Source of the DNA: Mucilaginibacter gilvus
GTDB lineage: Bacteria; Bacteroidota; Bacteroidia; Sphingobacteriales; Sphingobacteriaceae
NCBI RefSeq assembly: GCF_004054195.1
Contig: NZ_SBIW01000012.1
Location: forward strand, 1-64,000
Direction: 5' to 3'
DNA length: 64,000 nt
The notes below the pieces were generated by a model. That model was not told the DNA's origin and did no database searches. It saw only the letters and a program-made list of their open reading frames with translations. This document shows positions 7,552 through 16,906 of the stretch, piece after piece (the stretch's first letter is position 1; each line of letters begins with the position of its first letter). Both the position numbers and the translations under genes were made by a program.

Positions 7552-8544
7552 ATGTTAAAACAGTTCGTCGCGGCAATTACAGTTATTATTGCCCTGCTTA
7601 TATCCTCTCCGGCCCGCGCCCAAAAAGCTACGCCCGATACCGTACTAACCGGCATTTACATTACCAGCATCCACGATATCAACTTTAAGGATAAGGAATA
7701 CAACGTTAACCTGTGGCTTTGGCTAAAGTATAAGAACAAAAAGTTCGACTTTTTGCATAACCTGGAGGTGCCACAGGCAAAATCCTACACCACATCATTC
7801 TCCACCATTGATACTACCGGCGGCAAAGTTTACCTGCTGATGAAGCTGCAATGCGTAATGAAGGATTCCTGGGCCATTGATAATTTCCCCTTCGATAAGC
7901 AAAAACTGCGTTTCTCTATCGAAAATTCGCAGTTTGATTCCCACTCGCTGGTATTTAAAAAAGACACCCTTGGCCAGCAATACGATCCGCGTTTTACCCT
8001 GCGGGGATGGCGGATAGACAGCCTGACGCTTGCCACCGGCATTAAAAAATACGAAACTGGTTTTGGCGACGAAAGCCTGGCTAAACCTCATACAGAGTAC
8101 AGCAATTTTAGGGTGCGTATGCAGATAGACCGGGACGCTATGGGCCTGTTCTGGAAGATGTTTTTGGGGATGTACGTAGCTTTCCTGATCGCCTATATGT
8201 GCTTTTACATCCATACCGATAGTATAGATTCGCGGTTTGGCTTAAGCGTGGGTGCTTTGTTCGCAGTTATTGGTAACAAGTATATTATTGATTCGTCGTT
8301 GCCCGAATCAACCACCTTTACCCTGGTTGATAGCTTACACGGCGTAACGCTCATTTTTATACTCACCGTTATTATTTGCACATCCTACTCGCTGCGGCTG
8401 GTGAAACAGGAGAAAATAGCCCAGGCCAAAAAATTCGACTTTTTGTGCGCGCAGGTGCTGTTGGCGGCCTATCTTTTGCTCAACGCCTGGTTTATTTATG
8501 GCGCAAACCATGTGCCCGTGCTGGCTGCAGCTGCAACACTTTAA
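7552..8544 (+). CDS. Pentameric ligand-gated ion channel homologue (Cys-loop superfamily)
   Basis: A 330-residue membrane protein with a signal peptide (1-23, ending ARAQ), a beta-rich extracellular domain (about 24-205) and four membrane helices (about 207-228, 233-255, 265-288 and 297-320). The Cys-loop family signature is present in prokaryotic form: NFPFDKQKLRFSIE, without the disulphide, then LRGWRIDSLT, matching the GLIC-type pattern. The M2-M3 region reads FAVIGNKYIIDSSLPESTTF, with the LP turn seen in GLIC. Known family members form homopentameric channels gated by protons or small ligands; the ligand here is unknown. It stands alone. Confidence 0.82.
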   Translation: MLKQFVAAITVIIALLISSPARAQKATPDTVLTGIYITSIHDINFKDKEYNVNLWLWLKYKNKKFDFLHNLEVPQAKSYTTSFSTIDTTGGKVYLLMKLQCVMKDSWAIDNFPFDKQKLRFSIENSQFDSHSLVFKKDTLGQQYDPRFTLRGWRIDSLTLATGIKKYETGFGDESLAKPHTEYSNFRVRMQIDRDAMGLFWKMFLGMYVAFLIAYMCFYIHTDSIDSRFGLSVGALFAVIGNKYIIDSSLPESTTFTLVDSLHGVTLIFILTVIICTSYSLRLVKQEKIAQAKKFDFLCAQVLLAAYLLLNAWFIYGANHVPVLAAAATL

Positions 8545-8621
8545 ACAGTTTCGGTTTTTTTTTGACGTCAGGTAAGTTCGTTATGCTTTTTTAACTATCC
8601 TTTTGTAGGTGGGGCCGTAAG

Positions 8622-8801
8622 CTATTGTAAAGGTGGTGCCGCCATCGGTGATTGCTCCAGCAATTGCCTCAGTTGCAATTGCCCCTGGTTAAAAAAGGTA
8701 AAATGGAATAAGGTTTTATTACCTGCTTTATCTGTCGCGTCCGACTCAAAACGTATTTCGCCGTCAAAGAAGAGGATGGTATAGATATTGAAGCCTGCCA
8801 T
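8622..8801 (-). CDS. Small hypothetical protein
   Basis: A 59-residue frame starting at ATG 8801 (a TTG start at 8810 is also possible). It begins MAGFNIYTILFFDGEIRF and has an ordinary residue mix with no signal peptide or membrane helix. It resembles nothing I recognise. It fills most of the 393-base gap between two rightward genes. Confidence 0.35.
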   Translation of the reverse strand: MAGFNIYTILFFDGEIRFESDATDKAGNKTLFHFTFFNQGQLQLRQLLEQSPMAAPPLQ

Positions 8802-8937
8802 ATAATTCAAATATTAAATTTTTCCGGTTCATTTTAATATCATTGTTAAAAGAAAATGGAATGGTGAAATGGTAATTTAGTAAAGGCCAAACATACCCCT
8901 TGTCTTTTTTTCGTATCTCTTATTAAAGTAAAGCGTT

Positions 8938-10089
8938 ATGCCCACCGATAACAGCCAGTTTTATGCCCAGTTACCCGTTAACCGGATGCCGCTCGGCGAT
9001 CTGCTGATGAACGACGCCCTTTTTGCCGATGTACCGGCAGACTGGCACGTGGTGATCACCGATATAAAAAGTTCTACCCAGGCGGTGATGAGTGGCGCGC
9101 ACGAGAATGTAAACCTCATTGCCACCGGCAGCATCGTAACGGCACTCAACATCGCGTTTAGCATGGGGGTGATGGTGCCGTTCTTTTTTGGCGGGGATGG
9201 TGCAACTTTTATTGTTCCGCCCACTATTATTGATAAGGTGATGCAGGCATTGGCGGCATACAAGGTGAGCACCCTGCAAAATTTCAACCTCGAACTGCGT
9301 ACCGGCACGGTAGCGGTACAAAAAATATATGCCGAGGGGCATCACCTGCACATTGCTAAATACAGCAGTTCGCAGGTGTTTTTTATCTCGGTGGTATTGG
9401 GCAACGGCATCAATTACGCCGAGCAAATTATAAAAGGTGACGATTATATGCTGGCACCCAATACCGGCGAGGAGGAAGAACCCGACCTAACCGGTATGCA
9501 ATGCCGCTGGGACCGCATAGCCCCACCCGAGAATAAGGAAGAAGTGGTGAGCCTGCTTGTTGTTGCCCGCGATGGTAACCGCCAGTCGGCAGTGTTTAAG
9601 GATGTGATGAACGCTATGGACGAAATCTACGGCCTGCCGCAAAAAAGGCAGCCCATATCTATCGCTAAGCTACAATTTAACAGCACTTTCTCCAAACTCA
9701 GCAACGAGATGATGGTAACGCTGGGCAGAATAAAATGGCTGCAGCTACTCAAAAGCTGGATGCTGGGCCTATACGGCTACGTTTATTTCCGTACAAAAAA
9801 CGGGAAGCACTACCTGCAAAGCCTGGTAGAAATGGCCGATACGCTGGTGATAGATGGTAAAATAAACACCGTAATATCGGGCACGGCCAAACAGCGGCTG
9901 GCCCTGCAAAAGGTGTTGGATAAGCTGGAGGCGGAAGGCAAGCTCATCTACGGGCTGCACATCAGCCGCGCATCGGTCATGTCCTGCTACGTGCGCGACC
10001 TTAAGGACGATCATATCCACTTTGTAGATGGCTCCGAGGGTGGCTACACCCAGGCAGCGCGGATGCTGAAGGGAAAGATAAAGAGGTAA
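8938..10089 (+). CDS. DUF3095 family protein
   Basis: A 383-residue cytoplasmic protein of the DUF3095 family. Seen are WHVVITDIKSSTQAV near residue 40, the segment VNLIATGSIVTALN, and PFFFGGDGATFIVPP near residue 85. The first and third blocks resemble the metal-binding strands of class III nucleotide cyclases, which has led to the idea of a cyclase-like fold. No activity has been assigned, and the C-terminal half has no motif that I can name. It stands alone, 143 bases before the alcohol dehydrogenase gene. Confidence 0.82.
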   Translation: MPTDNSQFYAQLPVNRMPLGDLLMNDALFADVPADWHVVITDIKSSTQAVMSGAHENVNLIATGSIVTALNIAFSMGVMVPFFFGGDGATFIVPPTIIDKVMQALAAYKVSTLQNFNLELRTGTVAVQKIYAEGHHLHIAKYSSSQVFFISVVLGNGINYAEQIIKGDDYMLAPNTGEEEEPDLTGMQCRWDRIAPPENKEEVVSLLVVARDGNRQSAVFKDVMNAMDEIYGLPQKRQPISIAKLQFNSTFSKLSNEMMVTLGRIKWLQLLKSWMLGLYGYVYFRTKNGKHYLQSLVEMADTLVIDGKINTVISGTAKQRLALQKVLDKLEAEGKLIYGLHISRASVMSCYVRDLKDDHIHFVDGSEGGYTQAARMLKGKIKR

Positions 10090-10174
10090 ACCAACGGGTG
10101 CTTGTTCAATTGTCTTATAACCGTCATAAACATTTTTATGTACGCGGCATCAACACCATATATCTGTATGATTG

Positions 10175-10182
10175 TATATTTG
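10175..10182 (+). promoter_or_regulatory. Candidate -7 box TATATTTG for the alcohol dehydrogenase gene
   Basis: A perfect match to TAnnTTTG about 50 bases before ATG 10233. A matching -33 TTTG at normal spacing is not evident. Confidence 0.4.
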
Positions 10183-10232
10183 TTTAAGCCAATCGGCTAA
10201 ACTGAAACTCACTTAGAAAAAACTTATTTAAC

Positions 10233-11276
10233 ATGATTGAAACTAAAGCTTACGCGGCCCAGGACGAAAAAACACCTTTGGCGCCGTGGACCTTTGAGCG
10301 CCGCGAAGTAGGCCCGCACGATGTGCAATTTGATATCCTTTTCTGCGGCGTTTGCCACTCAGACCTGCACCAGATAAAAAATGATTGGTTCCCGGGGATC
10401 TTCCCGATGGTGCCGGGGCACGAAATTGTTGGCCGCGTAGTAAAAGTGGGCGACCACGTAAAAAACTTTAAAGTAGGCGACCTTGCGGCTACCGGCTGTA
10501 TGGTGGATAGTTGCCAGGTGTGCGAAAACTGCAAGCAGGACCTGGAGCAATACTGCCTGGAAGGCAGCACCCAAACTTATAACAGTATGGAGCGCGATAA
10601 ATCGATGCCTACTTATGGCGGTTACTCTAACACCATTGTAGTACGCGAAGAGTTTGTTTTGCAACTGAAAGAAGGCGTTGATCTGGCAGCCGTTGCGCCG
10701 TTGCTTTGCGCCGGTATTACCACCTATTCGCCGCTGAAACATTGGGGTGTTGGCAAGGGCCATAAACTGGCGGTATTGGGCCTGGGTGGTTTGGGCCACA
10801 TGGGCGTTAAATTCGGCGTTGCATTCGGCGCGGAAGTTACCGTGCTGAGCACATCTGCCGGTAAAGAAGAAGACGCCAAAAAATTGGGCGCGCACCATTT
10901 TATAGTAACCAAAGATGCCGAGCAGGTAAAAGCCGCCATGGGCACCTTTGATTTTATATTAGATACGGTTTCTGCCCCGCACGATTTTAATATGTACCTA
11001 TCCTTATTACGTACCAACGGTACCATGATATGTGTTGGCGTGCCATCTGAGCCAGCTTCTGTCGCGGCGTTTAGCCTGTTGGGCGGCCGTAAAAGCCTCG
11101 CCGGATCGGGCATCGGCGGGATCAAAGAAACCCAGGAAATGCTGGATTATTGCGCAGAAAACAACATCGTATCTGATATTGAACTGATAGACATCAAAGA
11201 CATCCAAACCGCTTACGAGCGTATGGAAAAAGGCGATGTACGCTACCGGTTTGTAATAGATATGGCAACGTTGTAG
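10233..11276 (+). CDS. Zinc-dependent alcohol dehydrogenase (CAD/YahK-like)
   Basis: An NAD(P)-dependent medium-chain alcohol dehydrogenase, 347 residues, expected to interconvert aldehydes and alcohols in the cytoplasm. It has the catalytic zinc site (CGVCHSD near residue 37 and PGHE near 62), the structural zinc Cys cluster (CQVCENCKQDLEQYC, about 95-110) and the Rossmann motif GLGGLGHMG near residue 183. The TYN...PTYGGYS stretch is typical of the cinnamyl-alcohol dehydrogenase subgroup, which usually prefers NADPH. Physiological substrate unknown. A terminator follows. Confidence 0.93.
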   Translation: MIETKAYAAQDEKTPLAPWTFERREVGPHDVQFDILFCGVCHSDLHQIKNDWFPGIFPMVPGHEIVGRVVKVGDHVKNFKVGDLAATGCMVDSCQVCENCKQDLEQYCLEGSTQTYNSMERDKSMPTYGGYSNTIVVREEFVLQLKEGVDLAAVAPLLCAGITTYSPLKHWGVGKGHKLAVLGLGGLGHMGVKFGVAFGAEVTVLSTSAGKEEDAKKLGAHHFIVTKDAEQVKAAMGTFDFILDTVSAPHDFNMYLSLLRTNGTMICVGVPSEPASVAAFSLLGGRKSLAGSGIGGIKETQEMLDYCAENNIVSDIELIDIKDIQTAYERMEKGDVRYRFVIDMATL

Positions 11277-11374
11277 ATGAAGCTATTGCTTGCAGCTGGC
11301 TAATGCTGGAAGCTTTGGCCATGCCCCACCACGAGATACGCTATCGCTAATCTCGCGGTAGCTAACTATTTAAT

Positions 11375-11412
11375 AAACGGTCATCAGCTAAAACTGGTGG
11401 CCGTTTTAATTT
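11375..11412 (+). terminator. Rho-independent terminator after the alcohol dehydrogenase gene
   Basis: AAACGGTCATCAG pairs with CTGGTGGCCGTTT (two wobbles) around a six-base loop and is followed by TTAATTTT. The TAATTTTG that ends this stretch also matches the -7 consensus and might serve the next gene. Confidence 0.7.
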
Positions 11413-11460
11413 TGGTGATATATCAGCGTAAAACGGCACATCTGTATAAACTCAAACTAT

Positions 11461-11805
11461 ATGACTAACGAGGTTATCATTAACCAGGTTTACACCGCTT
11501 TCAACAACCGCGACATTGATGGCGTATTAAAATTTTTCCTCCCGGAAGTAGAATGGCCAAACGGCTGGGAAGGTGGTTATGTACACGGGCAGCAGCAGGT
11601 GCGCGATTACTGGACAAGGCAGTGGGCCGAGCTTAACCCTATAGTTACACCCGAAACTATCAAACCTTTACAAGACGGGCGCTTGCTTGTTGAAGTAAGG
11701 CAAGTAGTAAAAGATCTGGAGGGCAATATGGTATTCGACGGCCCGGTAAAGCACGTTTATGAATTTGAGGGCGGACTTATTAAAAAGATGGTTATTGAGG
11801 CCTAA
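11461..11805 (+). CDS. SnoaL-like / NTF2-superfamily protein
   Basis: A 114-residue single-domain protein with the NTF2-like pattern: a helical start (VIINQVYTAFNNRDIDGVLKFF), then PEVEWPNGW and a long curved sheet ending HVYEFEGGLIKKM. Such cone-shaped folds can be enzymes or ligand-binding proteins; no specific reaction can be assigned. It follows the alcohol dehydrogenase after a terminator and is probably transcribed separately. Confidence 0.82.
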   Translation: MTNEVIINQVYTAFNNRDIDGVLKFFLPEVEWPNGWEGGYVHGQQQVRDYWTRQWAELNPIVTPETIKPLQDGRLLVEVRQVVKDLEGNMVFDGPVKHVYEFEGGLIKKMVIEA

Positions 11806-11869
11806 GCAGCCGCGGGCTATTTTATAATAAATCTTCTATTTTAGGGACAATATGGTTATTCAATAATAA

Positions 11870-12667
11870 TCACTTAATAGGATAATTAATTAAACCGGTA
11901 ACTCCATTTTTATCTATCCTAACCACGGAAATCGGCTCACCGACATCACTCGGATTACCCATTGTTTCCAAATAGACAAAATAGTACAAAATTTCAGCGA
12001 TATTTTGGAACTTAAATTCCAAATGTGTAGGAACATGCCAATTAGTAGTAATATCGTTCGGTGAATCCATTGCAATTAATTTATCCATAACTGGTTTTGC
12101 AGATTTGTTGGAACCTAATATATTAAATAAGCTACCGTCGATATTTTCATTGCTTTCTATTAATGAGGCCTTAATATATAATTTCCCGTTTGGGAGTTTT
12201 TTACAGAAATAATTGACGTGCTCCATCTTGAAATTCTCGCCATCTGAATTCATGATAACAGTTACTAAAATTGGAATATCGTCACCTTTATATAACGTTG
12301 GGGATAGCTTGAAGACCATTTCAATAACAGATGAAAGCTTATTAGTAACTGTCTGTCTAATTAATACCTGTTGAGCGGCGAAGTTGTTAACGCCATTACT
12401 GTGGGACATAATTATTTCATCTATATCGAATAAATTGGAAAATCTATAAAGGCCCGTGTTAACCCAAGTGGTAGTGCCTAAATTATGTATTTTTAGTCCC
12501 GTAGTTTTAGAGCTGTCTTCATGGTTTATTTGAGAATCAACGGCCAAGAAGATAAACTCTTTATTTGCACAAAAAGCAATACAGGTGCCATGATTAATTT
12601 GTGCAATCGAAAGGGTCGCAAAAGCATTTAAGAAAAACGATAAAAAACTACCTAAAATTAACCTCAT
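11870..12667 (-). CDS. Secreted hypothetical protein, possibly proteasome/Ntn-hydrolase-like
   Basis: A 265-residue protein with a signal peptide (1-22, ending SIAQ). The mature start, NHGTCIAFCANKEFIFLAVD then SQ and, after a gap, LKIHNLG and WVNTGLYR, follows the opening strand-turn-strand pattern of proteasome beta-type Ntn hydrolases: GT at the start, ADSR-like, K-I, then a small-residue turn. Thr28 would be the candidate nucleophile. This is pattern recognition only; processing and activity are unproven. The gene is clearly more AT-rich than its neighbours, which suggests recent acquisition. It points leftward against the NTF2-like gene. Confidence 0.6.
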   Translation of the reverse strand: MRLILGSFLSFFLNAFATLSIAQINHGTCIAFCANKEFIFLAVDSQINHEDSSKTTGLKIHNLGTTTWVNTGLYRFSNLFDIDEIIMSHSNGVNNFAAQQVLIRQTVTNKLSSVIEMVFKLSPTLYKGDDIPILVTVIMNSDGENFKMEHVNYFCKKLPNGKLYIKASLIESNENIDGSLFNILGSNKSAKPVMDKLIAMDSPNDITTNWHVPTHLEFKFQNIAEILYYFVYLETMGNPSDVGEPISVVRIDKNGVTGLINYPIK

Positions 12668-12922
12668 TTTATTTTCATAATATTTTTACCTCTTGAAATA
12701 TAGTCTTCTGTGTAGTGTTTTAGGTTAGGTAAGAAAGTTATTAAAAGTAATTAAATATCACCGATAGCGTAATTTTAATTTTAGCCCATAGAATAGTTAA
12801 CCGATAGTATAAAACGTTTTTTTTTGGGGAGTTTAGCCCCAGAAATCCTATTTTTCTTCCGGTGTTAAATTTCACCGTTAAATTTATCTGCTACCTTTAG
12901 GCTGTTGCCTTAACCGCTTAGC

Positions 12923-14206
12923 ATGGAAAATTACAGCATCGTTATCTTCATTCTTGCCATTATGATTGGGCTATCGGCCATTGCCGATAAGGTGAAGCTG
13001 CCGTACCCCGTGCTGCTGATAACCGCCGGAGTAGCCATTGGCTTCATCCCAACCCTACCGGATGTGGAGTTGAACCCGGAGATCGTTTTTCTGATATTTT
13101 TGCCGCCCTTACTTTACGATGCCGCCTTTAATATCAATTACAAAATATTTAAAACCAATATCAATACCATTGGTACGCTGGCTATTTCGCTGGTGTTCAT
13201 TACCGCATCGGGCATAGCGGTGGTAACACATTACATGATCCCGGGAATGACGTGGCCCTTATCCTTTGTGCTGGGCGCCATACTGTCCGCAACGGATGCT
13301 GTAGCCGCCATGAGCATTACCAAGGGGCTTGGCCTCTCGCATAAAACCAACACCATACTGGAGGGCGAAAGCCTGGTGAACGATGCCTCGGCCCTGGTGG
13401 CCTACCGCTTTGCTGTTGCTGCGGTTACCGGCACCGCCTTTGTTTGGTGGATGGCAACGCTACAGTTTGCTTTGCTCATAGGCGGCGGAATGCTGGTAGG
13501 TATGGCAATGGCCATGATCCTCTCGTTCATTATCAAACGCATTCATCAAAATAGCCTGGCTACGATTAGCTTTATGCTGCTGATGCCCCTTGTAACCTAT
13601 TTAATTGCGGAAGAGGTGCATGTTTCGGGCGTAATAGCGGTAGTTATTTTAGGCCTGGGGATAGCGCGTTTCAGCAATAAGGTATTCCCCGATAAGTTGA
13701 AGAATCAGTCTAAATCCTTTTGGGATATCATCATCTTTTTGCTCAACGGACTGATATTTATCCTCATCGGTCTGCAATTTCCGTATGTGATAAGGCATAT
13801 AGATAGCGCGCAGGTATGGCTGTATGTGGGTTATGCCCTTATTATTACCATTGTAGCTTTGCTGCTGCGCATGGCGCGGGTGTTCACCCAAAAACTAAAC
13901 CTTCAAAATGCCTTTGCCAAAGGGAAACATAAGATAACCGAAGACGCCCTGCTCGATTTTAAAAATAGCCTCATTATCAGCTGGTCGGGTATGCGGGGGA
14001 TAGTATCGCTGGCCATTGCGATAGGCTTGCCAACCCAACTGGCAGACGGCAGCACCTTCCCGCTCCGCAACGAGATCATCTTTATTTCCGTAGTGGTGGT
14101 GCTGTTCACGCTGATAGGGCAGGGGTTAAGCCTACCCTGGCTGGTAAAAACCCTCACCCGGCACGAAGACGGAAAAAAGGCCCCGGCGTTAAATAATATT
14201 GTTTAG
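12923..14206 (+). CDS. Na+/H+ antiporter, CPA1 (NhaP-like) family
   Basis: An inner-membrane cation/proton antiporter, 427 residues, with about twelve hydrophobic helices. The ion-binding core is visible: GAILSATDAVAAMSI near residue 120 and GESLVNDASALVAYR near 147, carrying the Asp residues expected for electroneutral CPA1 exchange. It ends soon after the last helix and lacks the long cytoplasmic tail found in many relatives. Likely role is pH and sodium homeostasis. Transcribed alone, tail-to-tail with the CheB-CheR gene, with only 11 bases between them. Confidence 0.9.
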   Translation: MENYSIVIFILAIMIGLSAIADKVKLPYPVLLITAGVAIGFIPTLPDVELNPEIVFLIFLPPLLYDAAFNINYKIFKTNINTIGTLAISLVFITASGIAVVTHYMIPGMTWPLSFVLGAILSATDAVAAMSITKGLGLSHKTNTILEGESLVNDASALVAYRFAVAAVTGTAFVWWMATLQFALLIGGGMLVGMAMAMILSFIIKRIHQNSLATISFMLLMPLVTYLIAEEVHVSGVIAVVILGLGIARFSNKVFPDKLKNQSKSFWDIIIFLLNGLIFILIGLQFPYVIRHIDSAQVWLYVGYALIITIVALLLRMARVFTQKLNLQNAFAKGKHKITEDALLDFKNSLIISWSGMRGIVSLAIAIGLPTQLADGSTFPLRNEIIFISVVVVLFTLIGQGLSLPWLVKTLTRHEDGKKAPALNNIV

Positions 14207-14217
14207 CCGCGCAAAAA

Positions 14218-16773
14218 TTACTTTTTTACAAACCTGGTTATATCCTTTATAGCAAGTATTATTTGCTGGCTGTTATCCAACTGGTAGGCGTTCAGCAGCA
14301 TGGTTTTGGGGCCTATGGTTTGAAAATTCCACTTGATCTCGTAATCCTTCACGTCTTTATGCTGCGGCAGTATGCGCTCCAGCACTTCGCGCAGCGCCGG
14401 TATATCCCATTGTTTGTTACCCAGGTCGTACAGGTATTGGCCCTCTGTTTCGCGCTCGCTTACCATAAAGGTTTTATAAAAGCCCTGCGTGGCGCGTAGT
14501 ACTTTAAGGTCTTTATCCAGTATCAGCAATGGGTCGCGGATGGTGTTGATGATCGCTTCGGCATACAGGCGCGAATTGTTCAACTGCTCGTTCCTGTCAA
14601 GCAGTTCGTTGTTAATTACAATGATCTCCTCGTTGGTGCTTTGCAGTTCCTCTTTAGAAGTTTCCAGTTCCTCGTTCAAGCTCTGCAGTTCCTCACTGCC
14701 CGATAGCAGCTCTTCGTTGGCGCTTTGCAGTTCCTCGTTGGCCAGTTCCTGCTCTTCGCTCACCACGCGCATATCCGCCCGCGATTGGATCAGCTCGCGT
14801 TCCAGGTGCTCTATGCGCAGCTCTGAGGCGTTGTAGTTGGCGTTGGAGTGCGATGGGCCGCCCTCAAACATTCCGGGTTCAATACCGGTGGATGATGCCT
14901 GCTGAAAAACGATCAGAAAATGCTGCTCGTCCTGGTCGCGCAGGGGCACCACCTCAATGTTTAAAAAATGCTGCAGATCGTTATGCTGATAAAATATGCC
15001 GTACTTACGCGATGGCTGGTGAGATTTTTTGGCCTGTTGCAATAAGGCCCGCAGCTCAAATGCCAGCCCGTTGCGTGCCAGTTTCAAAACATTAAAGCTG
15101 GGTTTGCCCTGTGGTTGGCCCAGCCAGTTATCGGTAGCACCACGAAACTGGATAATGTCAAACTTGTCGTTCACCAGTAACCCGGGCGGCACAAATTTCT
15201 CCAGCATTGTATCGTCGGCCATTTTGTAAATATCCTTCGCTTCGCCGCGTTGCTCGCCCTGGTCAATATTCCGGAAGTTTTGCTCAGAGGTTTTAGATGC
15301 TACGTTCATAAACCTGCCCGGCGGGCCTTTACGCAGGTATATTTTTTCGGCCGAGCGGAAAGGGCTGTAAATATCGGTATGCGTGCCGATGCTTTCCGAT
15401 TTGCCAAGCATCAGGTAACCGCTCTCGTTTAACGCGTAATGGAATGTGGTGAGCGCTCTTTTTTGCAGCACCGGTTCAAGGTATATGAGCACGTTGCGGC
15501 AGCTGATAAGGTCTATCTTAGAGAACGGCGGATCTTTTAGCAGGTTATGGTGCGCAAATACGCACATATCGCGTATGGTTTTACTCACCTGGTAATGCCC
15601 ATCCATTTTGCTGAAAAATTGCTGTATGCGCGAAGTGCTTAAGCCCTCCAGTTCGTTTAGGCGGTACAGCCCGTTACGTGCCTTGGCAATGGCGGTTTCA
15701 GATATATCGGTGGCAAATATCTGTAGTTTCATAATTGACGCCTTATCACCCATGTATTCCTGCAGGCACATGGCCATGCTGTATGCTTCTTCGCCCGTTG
15801 CGCAACCTGCTATCCAAATTCGCAGCGGTTCGTTCGCGGCCGTTTTTTGATTAACTAAAGCAGGGAAAATATCGCTGCAAAGCATTTCAAAGGTTAGCGG
15901 ATCGCGAAAGAAATGCGTTACCGAAATGAGCATATCGTTATACAGCGCGTCTTGCTCGCTTTTGCTCTCGCGCAGGCGGTACAGGTAATCGGCAGGTTTT
16001 TCTATTTTATTAAGCGCCATCCGGCGGATGATACGGCGCTTTAAAGTGCTCGATTTATAATACTGAAAATCTACCCCGCGGCGCACACGCAGTACGGTGA
16101 GGATCTGTTTAAAAACATCGTGGTCCTCCTGTTTCGATTCCGGCTCGTTTATGGCCAAAAAATTTAAATTGAAGGGGTGATTTATGTTTACCAGGTGTTT
16201 GGCTATCTCATCGGGCGGCAAAATAAAATCTACAACACCGCTTTGTACGGCGCTTTTGGGCATACTCTCAAAAGCTGCCGAATCCTCATCCTGGGCAAAG
16301 GTGATGCCCCCGTAAGATTTTATGATCTGCAGCCCTACGGTACCGTCATTTAACGACCCGGACAGGACAACACCAATAGCATAACTCTGGTACACCGATC
16401 CCAACGAACTGAATAAAACATCAATAGCGTTAGCTTTTTTGTTTTTGGGGCCGGCGGGTTCAAGCTTTAACATGCCGTCTACAGTTTTTACAACTGTATT
16501 TTCGGGGCTGATGTAAAAGTGGTCTTGTTGTAGCGCGATGCCATCGGTAATGGGTACAACCGGTATGGGCGATATCCGCTCCAGTATCTCTGGCAGGATG
16601 CTTACATGCGTTGGGCTAAGGTGCTGTACAAACACAAAGGCCATCCCCGTTTTTTTTGGCAGCGCCTGCAAAAATAGTTTTATGGCCTCTAACCCACCTG
16701 CCGATGCGCCGATACCCACTACCGGGAACTGCACCTTTTGCGGTTCGGCGGGCGCTATTTTCAATTTACTCAT
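14218..16773 (-). CDS. CheB-CheR-coiled coil-PAS fusion protein
   Basis: An 851-residue cytoplasmic signalling fusion. Residues 15-200 form a CheB methylesterase domain with the catalytic triad visible (Ser24 in GASAGG, His51 in VQHLSP, Asp143 in GSLNDGTVG). Residues about 215-480 form a CheR methyltransferase with the SAM motif IWIAGCATGEEAYS and FATDIS. A Glu/Leu-rich coiled coil follows (about 660-735, repeats such as ELQSANEELLSGSEELQS), then a PAS domain (about 740-845). There is no receiver or kinase domain, and no chemoreceptor, CheA or CheW gene is near. It probably works in a local sensory pathway rather than swimming chemotaxis. It lies downstream of the kinase/regulator pair on the same strand. 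Confidence 0.92.
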   Translation of the reverse strand: MSKLKIAPAEPQKVQFPVVGIGASAGGLEAIKLFLQALPKKTGMAFVFVQHLSPTHVSILPEILERISPIPVVPITDGIALQQDHFYISPENTVVKTVDGMLKLEPAGPKNKKANAIDVLFSSLGSVYQSYAIGVVLSGSLNDGTVGLQIIKSYGGITFAQDEDSAAFESMPKSAVQSGVVDFILPPDEIAKHLVNINHPFNLNFLAINEPESKQEDHDVFKQILTVLRVRRGVDFQYYKSSTLKRRIIRRMALNKIEKPADYLYRLRESKSEQDALYNDMLISVTHFFRDPLTFEMLCSDIFPALVNQKTAANEPLRIWIAGCATGEEAYSMAMCLQEYMGDKASIMKLQIFATDISETAIAKARNGLYRLNELEGLSTSRIQQFFSKMDGHYQVSKTIRDMCVFAHHNLLKDPPFSKIDLISCRNVLIYLEPVLQKRALTTFHYALNESGYLMLGKSESIGTHTDIYSPFRSAEKIYLRKGPPGRFMNVASKTSEQNFRNIDQGEQRGEAKDIYKMADDTMLEKFVPPGLLVNDKFDIIQFRGATDNWLGQPQGKPSFNVLKLARNGLAFELRALLQQAKKSHQPSRKYGIFYQHNDLQHFLNIEVVPLRDQDEQHFLIVFQQASSTGIEPGMFEGGPSHSNANYNASELRIEHLERELIQSRADMRVVSEEQELANEELQSANEELLSGSEELQSLNEELETSKEELQSTNEEIIVINNELLDRNEQLNNSRLYAEAIINTIRDPLLILDKDLKVLRATQGFYKTFMVSERETEGQYLYDLGNKQWDIPALREVLERILPQHKDVKDYEIKWNFQTIGPKTMLLNAYQLDNSQQIILAIKDITRFVKK

Positions 16774-16857
16774 GAAGTGCGGAGGTTAAAAACTTAAAGG
16801 TAAATTTATTTCTGGTTAAATAAATAACGCGGGCAAATTTGGGAATGTAATGCACAA

Positions 16858-16883
16858 AAAAACCCGGCCTAAGCCAGGTTTTT
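16858..16883. terminator. Bidirectional terminator hairpin
   Basis: AAACCCGGC pairs with GCCAGGTTT (one mismatch) around CTAA, with A- and T-runs outside. It lies just past the DUF4397 gene end and separates it from the CheB-CheR gene. Confidence 0.65.
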
Positions 16884-16906
16884 GTTTCGTAGGTAGAGGT
16901 AGAAAC

